Of a stretch of DNA of 64,000 bases, positions 56,084 through 63,996 are shown one piece after another. The position numbers and the translations under genes were made by a program. The DNA comes from Kineococcus terrestris. GTDB lineage: Bacteria > Actinomycetota > Actinomycetes > Actinomycetales > Kineococcaceae. The first letter of the stretch is position 1. The number at the start of each line of letters is the position of its first letter. The notes beneath the pieces are model-generated. The model ran no database searches and had not been told where the DNA came from. It saw nothing but the letters and a program-made list of their open reading frames with translations. Location: the NCBI RefSeq assembly GCF_041020765.1, contig NZ_JBEUEJ010000013.1, one strand, 5' to 3'.

Positions 56084-58573
56084 TCAGCCCGCGACGGCCT
56101 GCCGCCCGATCTCCCCGCCCGGCACGGGCCGGCCGGTGTGCCAGCCCTGCACGACGTCGCAGCCGAGCGCGCGCAGGACCTCCAGGGTCGCGCGGTCCTC
56201 CACGCCCTCGGCGACCACTCGCAGCTCCAGGGCCCGCGACAGGCCCGTGATGCCGCCGACGAGGGCGTGGGCGACGCGGCGCTCGGCGGGGTCCTCGGCG
56301 GTCAGACCCGCCACGAACGAGCGGTCCACCTTCACCTCGTGCACCGGCAGCCGCTGCAGGTACGACAGGCTGCTGTGCCCGGTGCCGAAGTCGTCCAGGG
56401 ACAGCGTGACGCCGCTGTCGGCGAGGCGGCGCAGCACCTGCACGCTCTGGCGGGGGTCGCCCATGACGGCGCTCTCGGTGATCTCCAGCACGAGCCGGTC
56501 GGCGGGCACGCCGGCGCGGGCGAGCGCTTCCCCCACGCGGCGCGGCAGGTCGGCGTCGCCCAGGTTCCGGGCCGACAGGTTCACCGCGACCGACAGGTCC
56601 AGCCCGGCGTCCAGCCACTCCCGGCACTGGCGCAGCGCCACCGCGAGGACGTGCCGGGTGAAGGGGTGCACGAGGCCGGTGGACTCCACGAGGGGGATGA
56701 ACGCCGCGGGGGACAGCGGCCCCAGCCGCGGGTGCGTCCAGCGCACGAGCGCCTCGACACCCGTGACGGCGCCGGTGCGCAGGTCGACCTTCGGCTGGTA
56801 GTGCAGGCCCAGCGCCTCGTCGCCGCGCTCCACGGCGGTGTGCAGGTCGGCCAGCAGGGACAGCCGCTCGGCGCGGCCGCTGTCCAGGTCCGGCTCCCAC
56901 ACCCGGTAGCCGCCGCCGGCCGTCTTCGCCGCGTACATCGCGGTGTCCGCGTGGCGCAGGACGTCCGCGGGCCGCTCGCCCGGCGCGCTGACCGCGATGC
57001 CGGTGCTGACCGCCGTGCTCACCGTCGCGTCCGCGAGCGCCACCGGCGGGCGCACGGCCTCCGCGACGGCCACCGCCAGCTGCTCGGCGGCCTCGCGCAC
57101 GTCCCCGCCGGTGACCAGGACCGCGAACTCGTCGCCGCCCAGGCGCACCACGGCGCTGCCGGGCGGGGCGACCGACCGCAGCCGCCGCGCCACCACCTGC
57201 AGCAGCTCGTCGCCGGCGGGGTGGCCGAGGGTGTCGTTGACCTCCTTGAAGCGGTCCAGGTCCAGCAGCAGGACGGCGACGGGCCCGCGCGGCAGGGCCT
57301 CGGCCAGCCGCTGCTGCAGCAGGGCGCGGTTGCCCAGGCCCGTCAGCTCGTCGTGGGTGGCGTCGTGCTGCAGCCGGTCCACGAGGCGGTCGTTCTGCAG
57401 CCGCACCCCCAGGTGACCGGCGAACGCCTGCAGCAGCCGCAGGTCGTCCCCGTCGAAGGAGGTGGTGTCCCCCACGCGGTCCGCGACGAGCAGGCGCGCC
57501 GGCACGCCACCGGCCGGCACGGGCGCCAGGAGGGCGTCGCCGGCGCCCGCGGCGGACAGCAGCCGCGCGGCGGCCGGCGGGCCGGACCCGTCGAGCAGGC
57601 GCGCGCCGCCGTCGGCGAGCAGCTCGTCCAGCAGGTCCACCGGCGCCGGCTCGGACTCCTCCCCGTCCTCCTGCGCGACGTGGTGGCTGGCCCCGCCGGC
57701 CGGGCCCACGACCAGCTCGACGCGGCGCGCGCGCAGCACCGTGCGCGCGTGCTCCAGCAGGTGGGCCACGAGGTCGCCGTCGCGCGCGGCGGCCGCCACC
57801 GACGCGGCGTCGATGAACTCCTGCACCGTCTGCAGGGACTGGTGGCGCCGGCGCAGCACCAGGTAGCCGCGGTAGGCGGCGGCCGTCGTCGCCGTCAGCG
57901 CCGCCAGGAGGGCGACGCCGAGCGGGCCGTCGGCCCACAGGACGACGGCCGTGCAGGCGATCACGGTGCTGATGAGGACGAAGACGGCCGCCGGGACCAG
58001 CAACCCGGCGAGGTCGCGCCACGTCATCGGGCCGCTGTTGATGCGGATGACGAGGGCGACGAGACAGCTGGTGACGAGGTCTCCGATGGCCATCGCGACG
58101 TAGCACCCCACCGCGGTGCGCCACGTCAGCGAGTCGGAGGGCTCGACGAGCCAGCCGACGAGGACGAGCAGCAGCACCACGTCGAGGAAGTAGGACGAGG
58201 TGTTGAAGGCGAACTTCGCGGCGGCCGGCCGTTGCACGGCGAAGGCGCACACAGCTGCTGCCACGCGCAGGGCGACGAGGTGCTCGGGTGCGCAGGCGAG
58301 GACACCGAGCACCAGAGGGATGCTGGAGAGCGAGAAGGAGAACGCCTGGTCCCGGAACTCGACCAGCGCCTGACCGAGCTCCGTGATGAAGAAGGCGGCG
58401 AACAGCGCGACCAGCACGGCGATGTAGCCGGTGTGCGAGTGCCGGGTCAAGACGGGCTCGGCGGGCAGGTGCGGCAGCAGGAGCAGGGCTGCGGCAGCGA
58501 TCGCCAACGTCAGAGCCGTCGTCGCCGCGTCACGCGGTGACGACAACCAGCGCCGCCGTCGTCCGTCCTCCAC
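56084..58573 (-). CDS. Membrane GGDEF-EAL cyclic-di-GMP enzyme with GAF-like region
   Basis: An 829-residue protein. About 1-230: eight hydrophobic helices resembling a MASE-type sensor (ALTLAIAAAALLLLPHLP ... FITELGQALVEFRDQAFSFSLSSIPLVLG). About 250-395: GAF-like domain (VQEFIDAASVAAAARDGDLVAHLLEHARTVLRARRVELVVG). GGDEF domain about 410-560 with DELTGLGNRALL and intact RLGGDEFAVLV; its I-site RxxD is not clear. EAL domain about 580-820 with GVEALVRWTHPRLG (EAL motif), LEITESAVM, LDDFGTGHSSLSYL, KVDRSF and VVAEGVED, so both domains look catalytically complete. It may make or break c-di-GMP. It lies 3 kb from the polysaccharide locus. GTG start near 58573. Confidence 0.88.
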   Translation of the reverse strand: MEDGRRRRWLSSPRDAATTALTLAIAAAALLLLPHLPAEPVLTRHSHTGYIAVLVALFAAFFITELGQALVEFRDQAFSFSLSSIPLVLGVLACAPEHLVALRVAAAVCAFAVQRPAAAKFAFNTSSYFLDVVLLLVLVGWLVEPSDSLTWRTAVGCYVAMAIGDLVTSCLVALVIRINSGPMTWRDLAGLLVPAAVFVLISTVIACTAVVLWADGPLGVALLAALTATTAAAYRGYLVLRRRHQSLQTVQEFIDAASVAAAARDGDLVAHLLEHARTVLRARRVELVVGPAGGASHHVAQEDGEESEPAPVDLLDELLADGGARLLDGSGPPAAARLLSAAGAGDALLAPVPAGGVPARLLVADRVGDTTSFDGDDLRLLQAFAGHLGVRLQNDRLVDRLQHDATHDELTGLGNRALLQQRLAEALPRGPVAVLLLDLDRFKEVNDTLGHPAGDELLQVVARRLRSVAPPGSAVVRLGGDEFAVLVTGGDVREAAEQLAVAVAEAVRPPVALADATVSTAVSTGIAVSAPGERPADVLRHADTAMYAAKTAGGGYRVWEPDLDSGRAERLSLLADLHTAVERGDEALGLHYQPKVDLRTGAVTGVEALVRWTHPRLGPLSPAAFIPLVESTGLVHPFTRHVLAVALRQCREWLDAGLDLSVAVNLSARNLGDADLPRRVGEALARAGVPADRLVLEITESAVMGDPRQSVQVLRRLADSGVTLSLDDFGTGHSSLSYLQRLPVHEVKVDRSFVAGLTAEDPAERRVAHALVGGITGLSRALELRVVAEGVEDRATLEVLRALGCDVVQGWHTGRPVPGGEIGRQAVAG

Positions 58574-58670
58574 CTCAGCCCCCTCTCGACCGTGATCTCG
58601 ACCAGCTCACGGACGCGCTGAAGGCACGAGGGTAGAGGCGGAGGACCTTTCACCGGACTGGGTCAACGCA

Positions 58671-58701
58671 CGAGCGCCCCGGGCGTCGCCCGGGGCGCTC
58701 G
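58671..58701. terminator. Hairpin terminator after the subtilase gene
   Basis: A perfect 14-bp stem CGAGCGCCCCGGGC (58671-58684) and GCCCGGGGCGCTCG (58688-58701), with a GTC loop, six bases beyond the subtilase stop (minus strand). It also lies upstream of the GGDEF-EAL gene on the same strand and insulates it. Confidence 0.85.
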
Positions 58702-58706
58702 GAGGC

Positions 58707-60491
58707 TCAGCTCCAGCGGGAGGTGGACCAGCGCGAGGTGGACCAGCGCGAGGTGGACCAGCGGGAGGTGGACCAGCGCGACGTCGCCCAGTCGTCCACG
58801 GACCAGCGGGAGGTGGACCAGCGGGAGGTGGACCAGCGGGAGGTGGACCAGCGGGAGGTGGACCAGCGGGAGGTCGACCAGCGGGAGGTCGACCAGCGGG
58901 AGGTCGACCAGCGGGAGGTCGCCCAGTCGTCCACGGACCAGCGGGAGGTCGACCAGCGGGAGGTGGACCAGCGGGAGGTGGACCAGCGGGAGGTGGACCA
59001 GCGGGAGGTCGACCAGCGGGAGGTCGACCAGCGGGAGGTGGACCAGCGCGACGTGGACCAGCGCGACGTGGACCAGCGCGAAGTGGACCAGTCGGCCCGC
59101 TCCGGGGCGGCGGCCCAGCCGTTCCCCGTCCACTGCGCGCCGTTCCACGTACCGCCGTCCCAGGCGGTGCCGGCGCGGGAGGCGGTGGCCCAGGCGGCGG
59201 CGTCGAAGGGGCTGCCGTGGACGTCGACCTCGCCGGCGAGGACGTCGCCGTTCAGCGGGTCGACGAGTCGGGAGGTGCCGCGGGCGGCGTCGAGGCTGCC
59301 GGTGCCGGTGGCCTCGGGGAAGCGCTGCGCCACGTCGGCGGCCTTGACGGCGGGCAGCGCGTCGAGGGCGGCGGCGACGTCGAGCTGGCCGGCGCCCTGG
59401 TCGACGCGGTCGGTGCCGGGCAGCGGGTCGGCGGTGGACACGAGCGCGGCCTTGACCTCGTCGGGGGTCAGGGTCGGGTCGGCCTGCAGGAGCAGGGCGG
59501 CGGCCCCGCTGACGACGGCGGCGGCCTGCGAGGTGCCGCTGCCGCGGAAGAGGGCGCCGGTCTCGTCGCCGTCCACGAGGCCCTCGGGGTGCTCGCGGTC
59601 GACGGTGGAGCCGGGCACGCGCAGGGAGGTCACGGAGCGGCCGGGGGCGACGAGGTCGACGTGGCGCTCGGCGGTGCCGCGCTGGGAGAAGGAGGCGACG
59701 GCGGGCTCGTCCCAGCCGTCGACGTCCCCGCCGGCGTCGGTGGCGCCGACGGCGATGACGTAGGGGTCGATGGCCGGGTTGGTGAGCCGGCCGGGCTCGG
59801 TGCCGCCGTTGCCGGCGGAGGCGACGACGACGATGCCGTGGCGCCAGGCGTTCTCGGCGGCGGCGGCCAGCGGGTCCACCTCGTACGGCTGCAGGGAGTC
59901 GGTGCCGTAGGACAGGTTGACGACGCGGACGTCGAGGTCGCCGTCGGCGCGGTGCTGCACGACCCAGTCGAGGGCGGCGACGACCTGGCTGACGTCGGTG
60001 CTGCCGGCGCTGTCGCCGAGCTTGAGGCCGAGGACCTGCGCGCCGGGGGCGATGCCCTCGGCGGCGTCGGGGTCGTCCGAGCCGGTGGCGTCGGCGGCGA
60101 CGATGCCGGCCAGGTGGGTGCCGTGGCCGAAGGTGTCCGGTCCCAGGTCGACCGGCAGGTCGGCCTCCAGGGACAGGTCGGGGCCCTGGACCAGCTTGCC
60201 GGGGGCGTCGAGGCCGGGCGCGGGGGCGACGCCGGAGTCGAGGACGGCGACGGTGACCCCCTCGCCGGTGAGGGCGCGGCCGGCCGCGTCGCGCTGCGCG
60301 TGGACGTCGGTGGCGCCGACCGCGGCGGCGATCGTGCGGAGGGACCCCGCGTCGGTGGTGGCGTCGTAGGAGCGCACCGACGCCGCGGTGGTCCCCGCCT
60401 GCGCCGGGGCCGCGAGCGCCGGGGTGACCGCCACGGCGATGCCGGCGACCACCGCGGTGGCTCGTCCCTTGCCCGTCCAGACCACACCCAT
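58707..60491 (-). CDS. Secreted subtilisin-like serine protease (S8) with Trp-repeat tail
   Basis: A 594-residue exported protease. Signal region GRATAVVAGIAVAVTPALAAPAQAG; then a short pro-like segment; S8 domain with the triad VTVAVLDSGVAP (Asp), GHGTHLAGIVAADATGS (His) and RGSGTSQAAAVVSGAAALLL (Ser). VVNLSYGTDSL and VVVASAGNGGTEPGRL carry the oxyanion Asn region. After VDQGAGQLDVAAAL a linker (GSLDAARGTSRLVDPLNGDV) leads to WDGGTWNGAQWTGNGWAAAPERAD and then 23 WSTSR/WATSR pentads and two WSVDD pentads. ATG 60491 is chosen with GAGGTG upstream; ATG 60506 is an alternative. The tail may bind the wall or be a secretion/maturation element. Confidence 0.9.
   Translation of the reverse strand: MGVVWTGKGRATAVVAGIAVAVTPALAAPAQAGTTAASVRSYDATTDAGSLRTIAAAVGATDVHAQRDAAGRALTGEGVTVAVLDSGVAPAPGLDAPGKLVQGPDLSLEADLPVDLGPDTFGHGTHLAGIVAADATGSDDPDAAEGIAPGAQVLGLKLGDSAGSTDVSQVVAALDWVVQHRADGDLDVRVVNLSYGTDSLQPYEVDPLAAAAENAWRHGIVVVASAGNGGTEPGRLTNPAIDPYVIAVGATDAGGDVDGWDEPAVASFSQRGTAERHVDLVAPGRSVTSLRVPGSTVDREHPEGLVDGDETGALFRGSGTSQAAAVVSGAAALLLQADPTLTPDEVKAALVSTADPLPGTDRVDQGAGQLDVAAALDALPAVKAADVAQRFPEATGTGSLDAARGTSRLVDPLNGDVLAGEVDVHGSPFDAAAWATASRAGTAWDGGTWNGAQWTGNGWAAAPERADWSTSRWSTSRWSTSRWSTSRWSTSRWSTSRWSTSRWSTSRWSTSRWSTSRWSVDDWATSRWSTSRWSTSRWSTSRWSTSRWSTSRWSTSRWSTSRWSVDDWATSRWSTSRWSTSRWSTSRWSTSRWS
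58711..59085 (-). repeat. 25 tandem 15-bp units encoding WSTSR pentapeptides
   Basis: 375 bases = 25 x 15. On the plus strand the unit is GACCAGCGGGAGGTG with variation at three positions. There are 10, 8 and 5 WSTSR-type pentads, separated by two WSVDD pentads (units at 58786-58800 and 58921-58935); the pentad after each of those reads WATSR. Higher-order blocks are visible, so the array probably grew by duplication of multi-unit segments. Codons vary little, which suggests recent homogenisation. Confidence 0.93.
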
Positions 60492-60615
60492 GCCGTAGCA
60501 CCTCATCACTGTGAGTAGTTGATCGTTGCGCCACCAGGTGACCACGGACGGACACCGGTGTGGGCGGGACGTCACCGTCGTCACCCGTTCGGACCGCGTC
60601 GGCGGTCCGGACGGC

Positions 60616-61728
60616 TCAGCGTCCCGCGTCCGGAGCGTAAGCGCGCAGACGCGCCGCGTCGGCGGACACGAGCACGCGCCGGCCGGGGACGAGACCCAGC
60701 GCGGCGGCGCGCGCCGGCGCCAGGTCCACCGCGGTGCGCGGCGGCCCGTCGACGCCGACGCGCACCGTCTCGGTGCGCGGTTCCACCGCGGTCACCGTCC
60801 CCGGCCACGCGGTGCGGGACGCCGCCACGGCCTCCAGGGGGTCGCCCCCGGCGCCGAGGGGGTGCACGTCGAGGTCGGCCGGGCGCACCGCGACGAGCGC
60901 CCGGTCGCCGGCGGCCAGGCCGTCGGTGCGGCACGGCAGCACGAGCCCGCCGTCCAGGGCCACGCGCCCGGCGCCCGCCACGCGCCCGGCGAGCAGCTCG
61001 ACCCCCACGAGGTCCGCGACGTACTCCGTGGCCGGCCGGGCCGCCACCTGCTCGGGGGTGCCGTCCTGCACCACCCGGCCGTGCTCGAGCACGACGACGC
61101 GGTCGGCGAGCACCACGGCCTCCAGCGGGTCGTGCGTGACGAGGACCGAGGGGCCGTCGAAGGCGTGCAGCCACCGCTGCAGCTCTCCGCGCACCTGCCG
61201 GCGCGAACCGGCGTCGAGCGCGGCCAGCGGCTCGTCCAGCAGCAGCAGGGCCGGGTCGGCGGCCAGGGCCCGCGCCAGGGCCACGCGCTGCGCCTGCCCG
61301 CCCGACAGCTCCCGCGGCCGCCGCCCGCGCAGGGCGGCGATCCCCAGCCGCTCCAGCACCTCGTCGGCGTGCCGGCGGGCCGCGGACCGGCGGTGGCCGC
61401 GGGAGCGCCGCGAGAACGCCACGTTGTCCAGGACGTCCAGGTGCGGGAACAGCCGGTGGTCCTGGAACACGACCCCGGCGCGGCGCTCGGCGGGCGCGGT
61501 GAGCACCCCGTCGGCGGGCGCGTCCCACACCCGGCCGCCGACCTCGATCCGCCCGTCCCGCAGCGGGACCAGCCCGGCCAGGGCGCGCAGCGCGGTCGAC
61601 TTGCCGGCGCCGTTGGGGCCGACGACGGCCAGCACCTCGCCCGGTCCGGCCCGCAGGCGCGCGCGCAGCGAGAACCCCCCGCGCCGCACGTCCAGGTCGG
61701 CGTCCAGACCGGGCGCTGGGACGCTCAC
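60616..61728 (-). CDS. modC: Molybdate ABC transporter ATPase
   Basis: A 370-residue ABC ATPase with an N-terminal nucleotide-binding domain and a C-terminal TOBE (molybdate-binding) domain. Walker A is VVGPNGAGKSTALRALAG, Q-loop VVFQDHRLFPHLDVLDNVAFS, signature ELSGGQAQRVALARALA, Walker B LLLLDEPLAALD and H-loop LVTHDPLEA. The tail (VELLAGRVAGAGRVALDGGLVLPC ... GTVTAVEPRTETVRVGVDGPP) is the TOBE fold. GTG start overlaps the modB stop by four bases. Last gene of the mod operon. Confidence 0.9.
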   Translation of the reverse strand: MSVPAPGLDADLDVRRGGFSLRARLRAGPGEVLAVVGPNGAGKSTALRALAGLVPLRDGRIEVGGRVWDAPADGVLTAPAERRAGVVFQDHRLFPHLDVLDNVAFSRRSRGHRRSAARRHADEVLERLGIAALRGRRPRELSGGQAQRVALARALAADPALLLLDEPLAALDAGSRRQVRGELQRWLHAFDGPSVLVTHDPLEAVVLADRVVVLEHGRVVQDGTPEQVAARPATEYVADLVGVELLAGRVAGAGRVALDGGLVLPCRTDGLAAGDRALVAVRPADLDVHPLGAGGDPLEAVAASRTAWPGTVTAVEPRTETVRVGVDGPPRTAVDLAPARAAALGLVPGRRVLVSADAARLRAYAPDAGR

Positions 61729-62549
61729 GCGGCGCTGCCCCCGGGTCGCAGCCACCGGTCGCGCAGCAGCAGCAGGACGGCGACGGAGACCACCAGCAGC
61801 ACCAGGCTCAGCGCGACCGCCGACGGCGGGTCGGTCTCGAACGCCCGGTAGACCGCGGACGGCATGGCCTGGGTGACGCCGGGCAGGTTCCCGGCGAACG
61901 TCACGGTGGCGCCGAACTCCCCGAGCGCCCGCGCCCAGCACAGCACCGCCCCGGCGGCCAGGCCGGGCGCCACCAGCGGCAGGGTGACGCGCCGGAACGT
62001 GGTGGCCGGGCTCGCGCCGAGCGTCGCGGCGGCCTCCTCCAGCCCCGCGTCGGCCGAGCGCAGCGCCCCCTCCACGGACACCACGAGGAACGGCATCGCG
62101 ACGAACGTCTGCGCCACGACGACGGCGGCCGTGGTGAACGGCACCTGCACACCGAACCACTCCCACCCCCACCGGCCGACGATCCCGTTGCGGCCGTAGG
62201 CGAGCAGCAGCGCCACCCCGCCGACGACGGGCGGCAGGACCAGCGGCAGCGTCACCAGCGCGCGCAGCGCGGGCACGGCCCGCGAGCGCGAGCGCGCCAG
62301 CACGAACGCCAGGGGAACCCCCAGCACGACGGCCACCGCCGTGGCCGCGGTCGCCGTCACCAGCGACAGGCGCAGCGCCTGCACGGCCTGCGTCGCGGTC
62401 AGCAGGCGCGGCAGGTCCGCCCACGGCGCGAGCACCACCATCCCCGCCAGCGGCAGCAGCAGGAACGCGGTCGCCACGGCCGCCGGGACGCGCAGCGGCC
62501 ACGGGACCCGCTCGTGGGCGGGGCGGCGGACGGCGGCGCGCACGCTCAC
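61725..62549 (-). CDS. modB: Molybdate ABC transporter permease
   Basis: A 274-residue integral membrane permease with about six helices. The ABC-transporter EAA loop is EEAAATLGASPATTFRRVTLPLVAPGLAAG, as in ModB. FLLLPLAGMVVL, LVTATAATAVAVVLGVPLAFVLA, LPLVLPPVVGGVALLLAYG, MPFLVVSVEGAL and FGATVTFAGNLPGVTQAMPSAVY are typical. Overlaps modC and modA by four bases each. GTG start. Confidence 0.9.
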   Translation of the reverse strand: MSVRAAVRRPAHERVPWPLRVPAAVATAFLLLPLAGMVVLAPWADLPRLLTATQAVQALRLSLVTATAATAVAVVLGVPLAFVLARSRSRAVPALRALVTLPLVLPPVVGGVALLLAYGRNGIVGRWGWEWFGVQVPFTTAAVVVAQTFVAMPFLVVSVEGALRSADAGLEEAAATLGASPATTFRRVTLPLVAPGLAAGAVLCWARALGEFGATVTFAGNLPGVTQAMPSAVYRAFETDPPSAVALSLVLLVVSVAVLLLLRDRWLRPGGSAA

Positions 62550-63307
62550 GGGGTGCTGAAACCCGCGTCGCGCAGCACGTCCCGGCCCTGGTCGGACAGC
62601 ACGAGGTCGACGAACCGCTGCGCGAGCTCGGGGCGCGCGCTGCCCGTCAGCGTCGCGACCGGGTAGGTGGTGGAGGCGTTGACGTCGGCGGGCACCTCGA
62701 CCGCCTCGACGCCGTCGGCGGCCGCGCGCACGTCGGTGACGTACACGAGGGCGGCGTCGACCTCGCCGAGCACGACCTTGGCGAGGGTGGCCTTGACGTC
62801 GGCCTCCTCGGTGACCGGCCGCACGTCCACCCCGGCCGCGCGGAACACCTCCTGCGCCGCCGCGCCGCACGGCACCTGCACCTGGCACAGCGCCACCCGC
62901 GTCCCGGGGCGGGCCAGGTCGGCGACGCCGGTGACACCGGCGGGGTTCCCCAGCGGCACCGCGATCGCGGTCTCGTTGCGCGCGAACGCGACCGGCTCGC
63001 CGACCAGGCCCTCGTCGGCCACGGACGCCATCGCCGGCTCCGAGGCGGTGGCGAGCACGTCGGCGGGCACGCCCTGGCGCACCTGGGTCGCCAGCGCGGA
63101 GGAGGCCCCGAAGCTGAACGTCACCGCCGTGCCGGGGTTCTGCTCCTCGAAGCGGCGACCCAGCTCCTCGAACGTGCCGGTGAGGGAGGCGGCGGCCAGG
63201 ACGAGCAGCTCGCCGTCCTCCTCGCCCCCGCGCGCGGCGCCGGGCGCCGCGCCGCACCCGGCGAGCAGGAGCGCCGAGGCCACGGCGGCGGTGAGCGCGC
63301 GGCGCAC
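62546..63307 (-). CDS. modA: Molybdate-binding lipoprotein
   Basis: A 253-residue solute-binding lipoprotein. Lipobox LLLAGCGAAPG (Cys near residue 18). ModA features: LLVLAAASLTGTFEELGRRFEEQNPG, VTFSFGASSALATQVRQGVPADVLATAS, GEVDAALVYVTDVRAA and the end VLSDQGRDVLRDAGFSTP. The oxyanion-binding Ser and backbone of the SLTG and GASSAL turns are present. GTG start. One base separates it from the upstream HTH-molbindin stop. Tungstate binding cannot be excluded. Confidence 0.93.
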   Translation of the reverse strand: MRRALTAAVASALLLAGCGAAPGAARGGEEDGELLVLAAASLTGTFEELGRRFEEQNPGTAVTFSFGASSALATQVRQGVPADVLATASEPAMASVADEGLVGEPVAFARNETAIAVPLGNPAGVTGVADLARPGTRVALCQVQVPCGAAAQEVFRAAGVDVRPVTEEADVKATLAKVVLGEVDAALVYVTDVRAAADGVEAVEVPADVNASTTYPVATLTGSARPELAQRFVDLVLSDQGRDVLRDAGFSTP

Positions 63308-63308
63308 G

Positions 63309-63713
63309 TCAGGACCCCGGGATCTCGACGACGACGTTGGTGGCCTTGACGCTGGCCACGGCCACCACGCCCGGTTCCAGCGCGAGCTCGTCGGCGGCCT
63401 CGCGGCTCATCAGCGAGACCACCCGGAACGGCCCGGCCTGCACCTCCACCTGGGCCATCACGGTGTCCCTCACCACGCGGGTGACCAGGCCCGTGAAGCT
63501 GTTGCGCGACGAGCGGGCCACGCTCGTGCGGGGGCCGTCGCCGCCGGCGGCGGACTCCTCGGCGAGGCGGGCCAGGTCGGCGCCGTCCACGGTGAGCCGC
63601 CCCGCCGCGTCGGTGGTCGCCGGAAGCCGCCCGGCGTCGATCCACCGGCGCACCGTGTCGTCGCTGACCCCCATGAGCCGGGCCGCCTCGCGCACCCGCA
63701 GGACCGTCGTCAC
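63309..63713 (-). CDS. HTH plus molbindin (TOBE) protein, ModE-like
   Basis: A 134-residue protein fusing an excisionase/MerR-type HTH (VLRVREAARLMGVSDDTVRRWIDAGRLPATTDAAGRLTVDGADLARL) with one TOBE/Mop domain (SRNSFTGLVTRVVRDTVMAQVEVQAGPFRVVSLMSREAADELALEPGVVAVASVKATNVVVEIP), the molybdate-binding molbindin fold. E. coli ModE has a LysR-type HTH and two TOBE domains; this shorter type is frequent in actinobacteria. It leads the modABC operon and is probably its molybdate sensor. GTG start with TAGCCT six bases upstream. Confidence 0.88.
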   Translation of the reverse strand: MTTVLRVREAARLMGVSDDTVRRWIDAGRLPATTDAAGRLTVDGADLARLAEESAAGGDGPRTSVARSSRNSFTGLVTRVVRDTVMAQVEVQAGPFRVVSLMSREAADELALEPGVVAVASVKATNVVVEIPGS

Positions 63714-63719
63714 CCGGTC

Positions 63720-63725
63720 AGGCTA
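63720..63725 (-). promoter_or_regulatory. Candidate -10 (TAGCCT) of the mod operon, leaderless geometry
   Basis: Read on the minus strand, TAGCCT ends six bases before the GTG at 63713. No RBS is visible between, which fits a leaderless message. Confidence 0.5.
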
Positions 63726-63791
63726 ACCGCGTCCGCGGCCCGGGGGACCCGTCCGCGCCGCAGGTGCGGCCGGACGTCAGCCCGGGCGCCG

Positions 63792-63882
63792 CGTACGGGA
63801 TCGCGCCCGTCATCGGACGACACGCCGTGCGAGGACGCCCCGGGGACGGCGTGTCGTCCGATGACGGTCGCGATCCCGTACG
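63792..63882. repeat. Large inverted repeat: 36-bp arms, one mismatch, 19-base loop
   Basis: Left arm 63792-63827 (CGTACGGGATCGCGCCCGTC...) and right arm 63847-63882 are reverse complements except for one position (63806 against 63868), with loop 63828-63846. It is not part of a recognised coding frame and lies 67 bases upstream of the mod -10. It may be a terminator of an unseen gene, a protein-binding site or a small mobile palindrome. Confidence 0.9.
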
Positions 63883-63918
63883 GCCGGCGGGCCGGCGGCA
63901 CCGCCACCGCCGTCGAGC

Positions 63919-63996
<78 letters not shown>

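Noticed and set aside
58711..59085. CRISPR-like array
   Set aside because: The 15-bp units are contiguous with no spacers and keep a coding frame, so this is a protein repeat.
63792..63882. Molybdenum cofactor riboswitch upstream of the mod operon
   Set aside because: The element is a simple hairpin upstream of the likely transcription start and shows none of the multi-stem layout of a Moco RNA.
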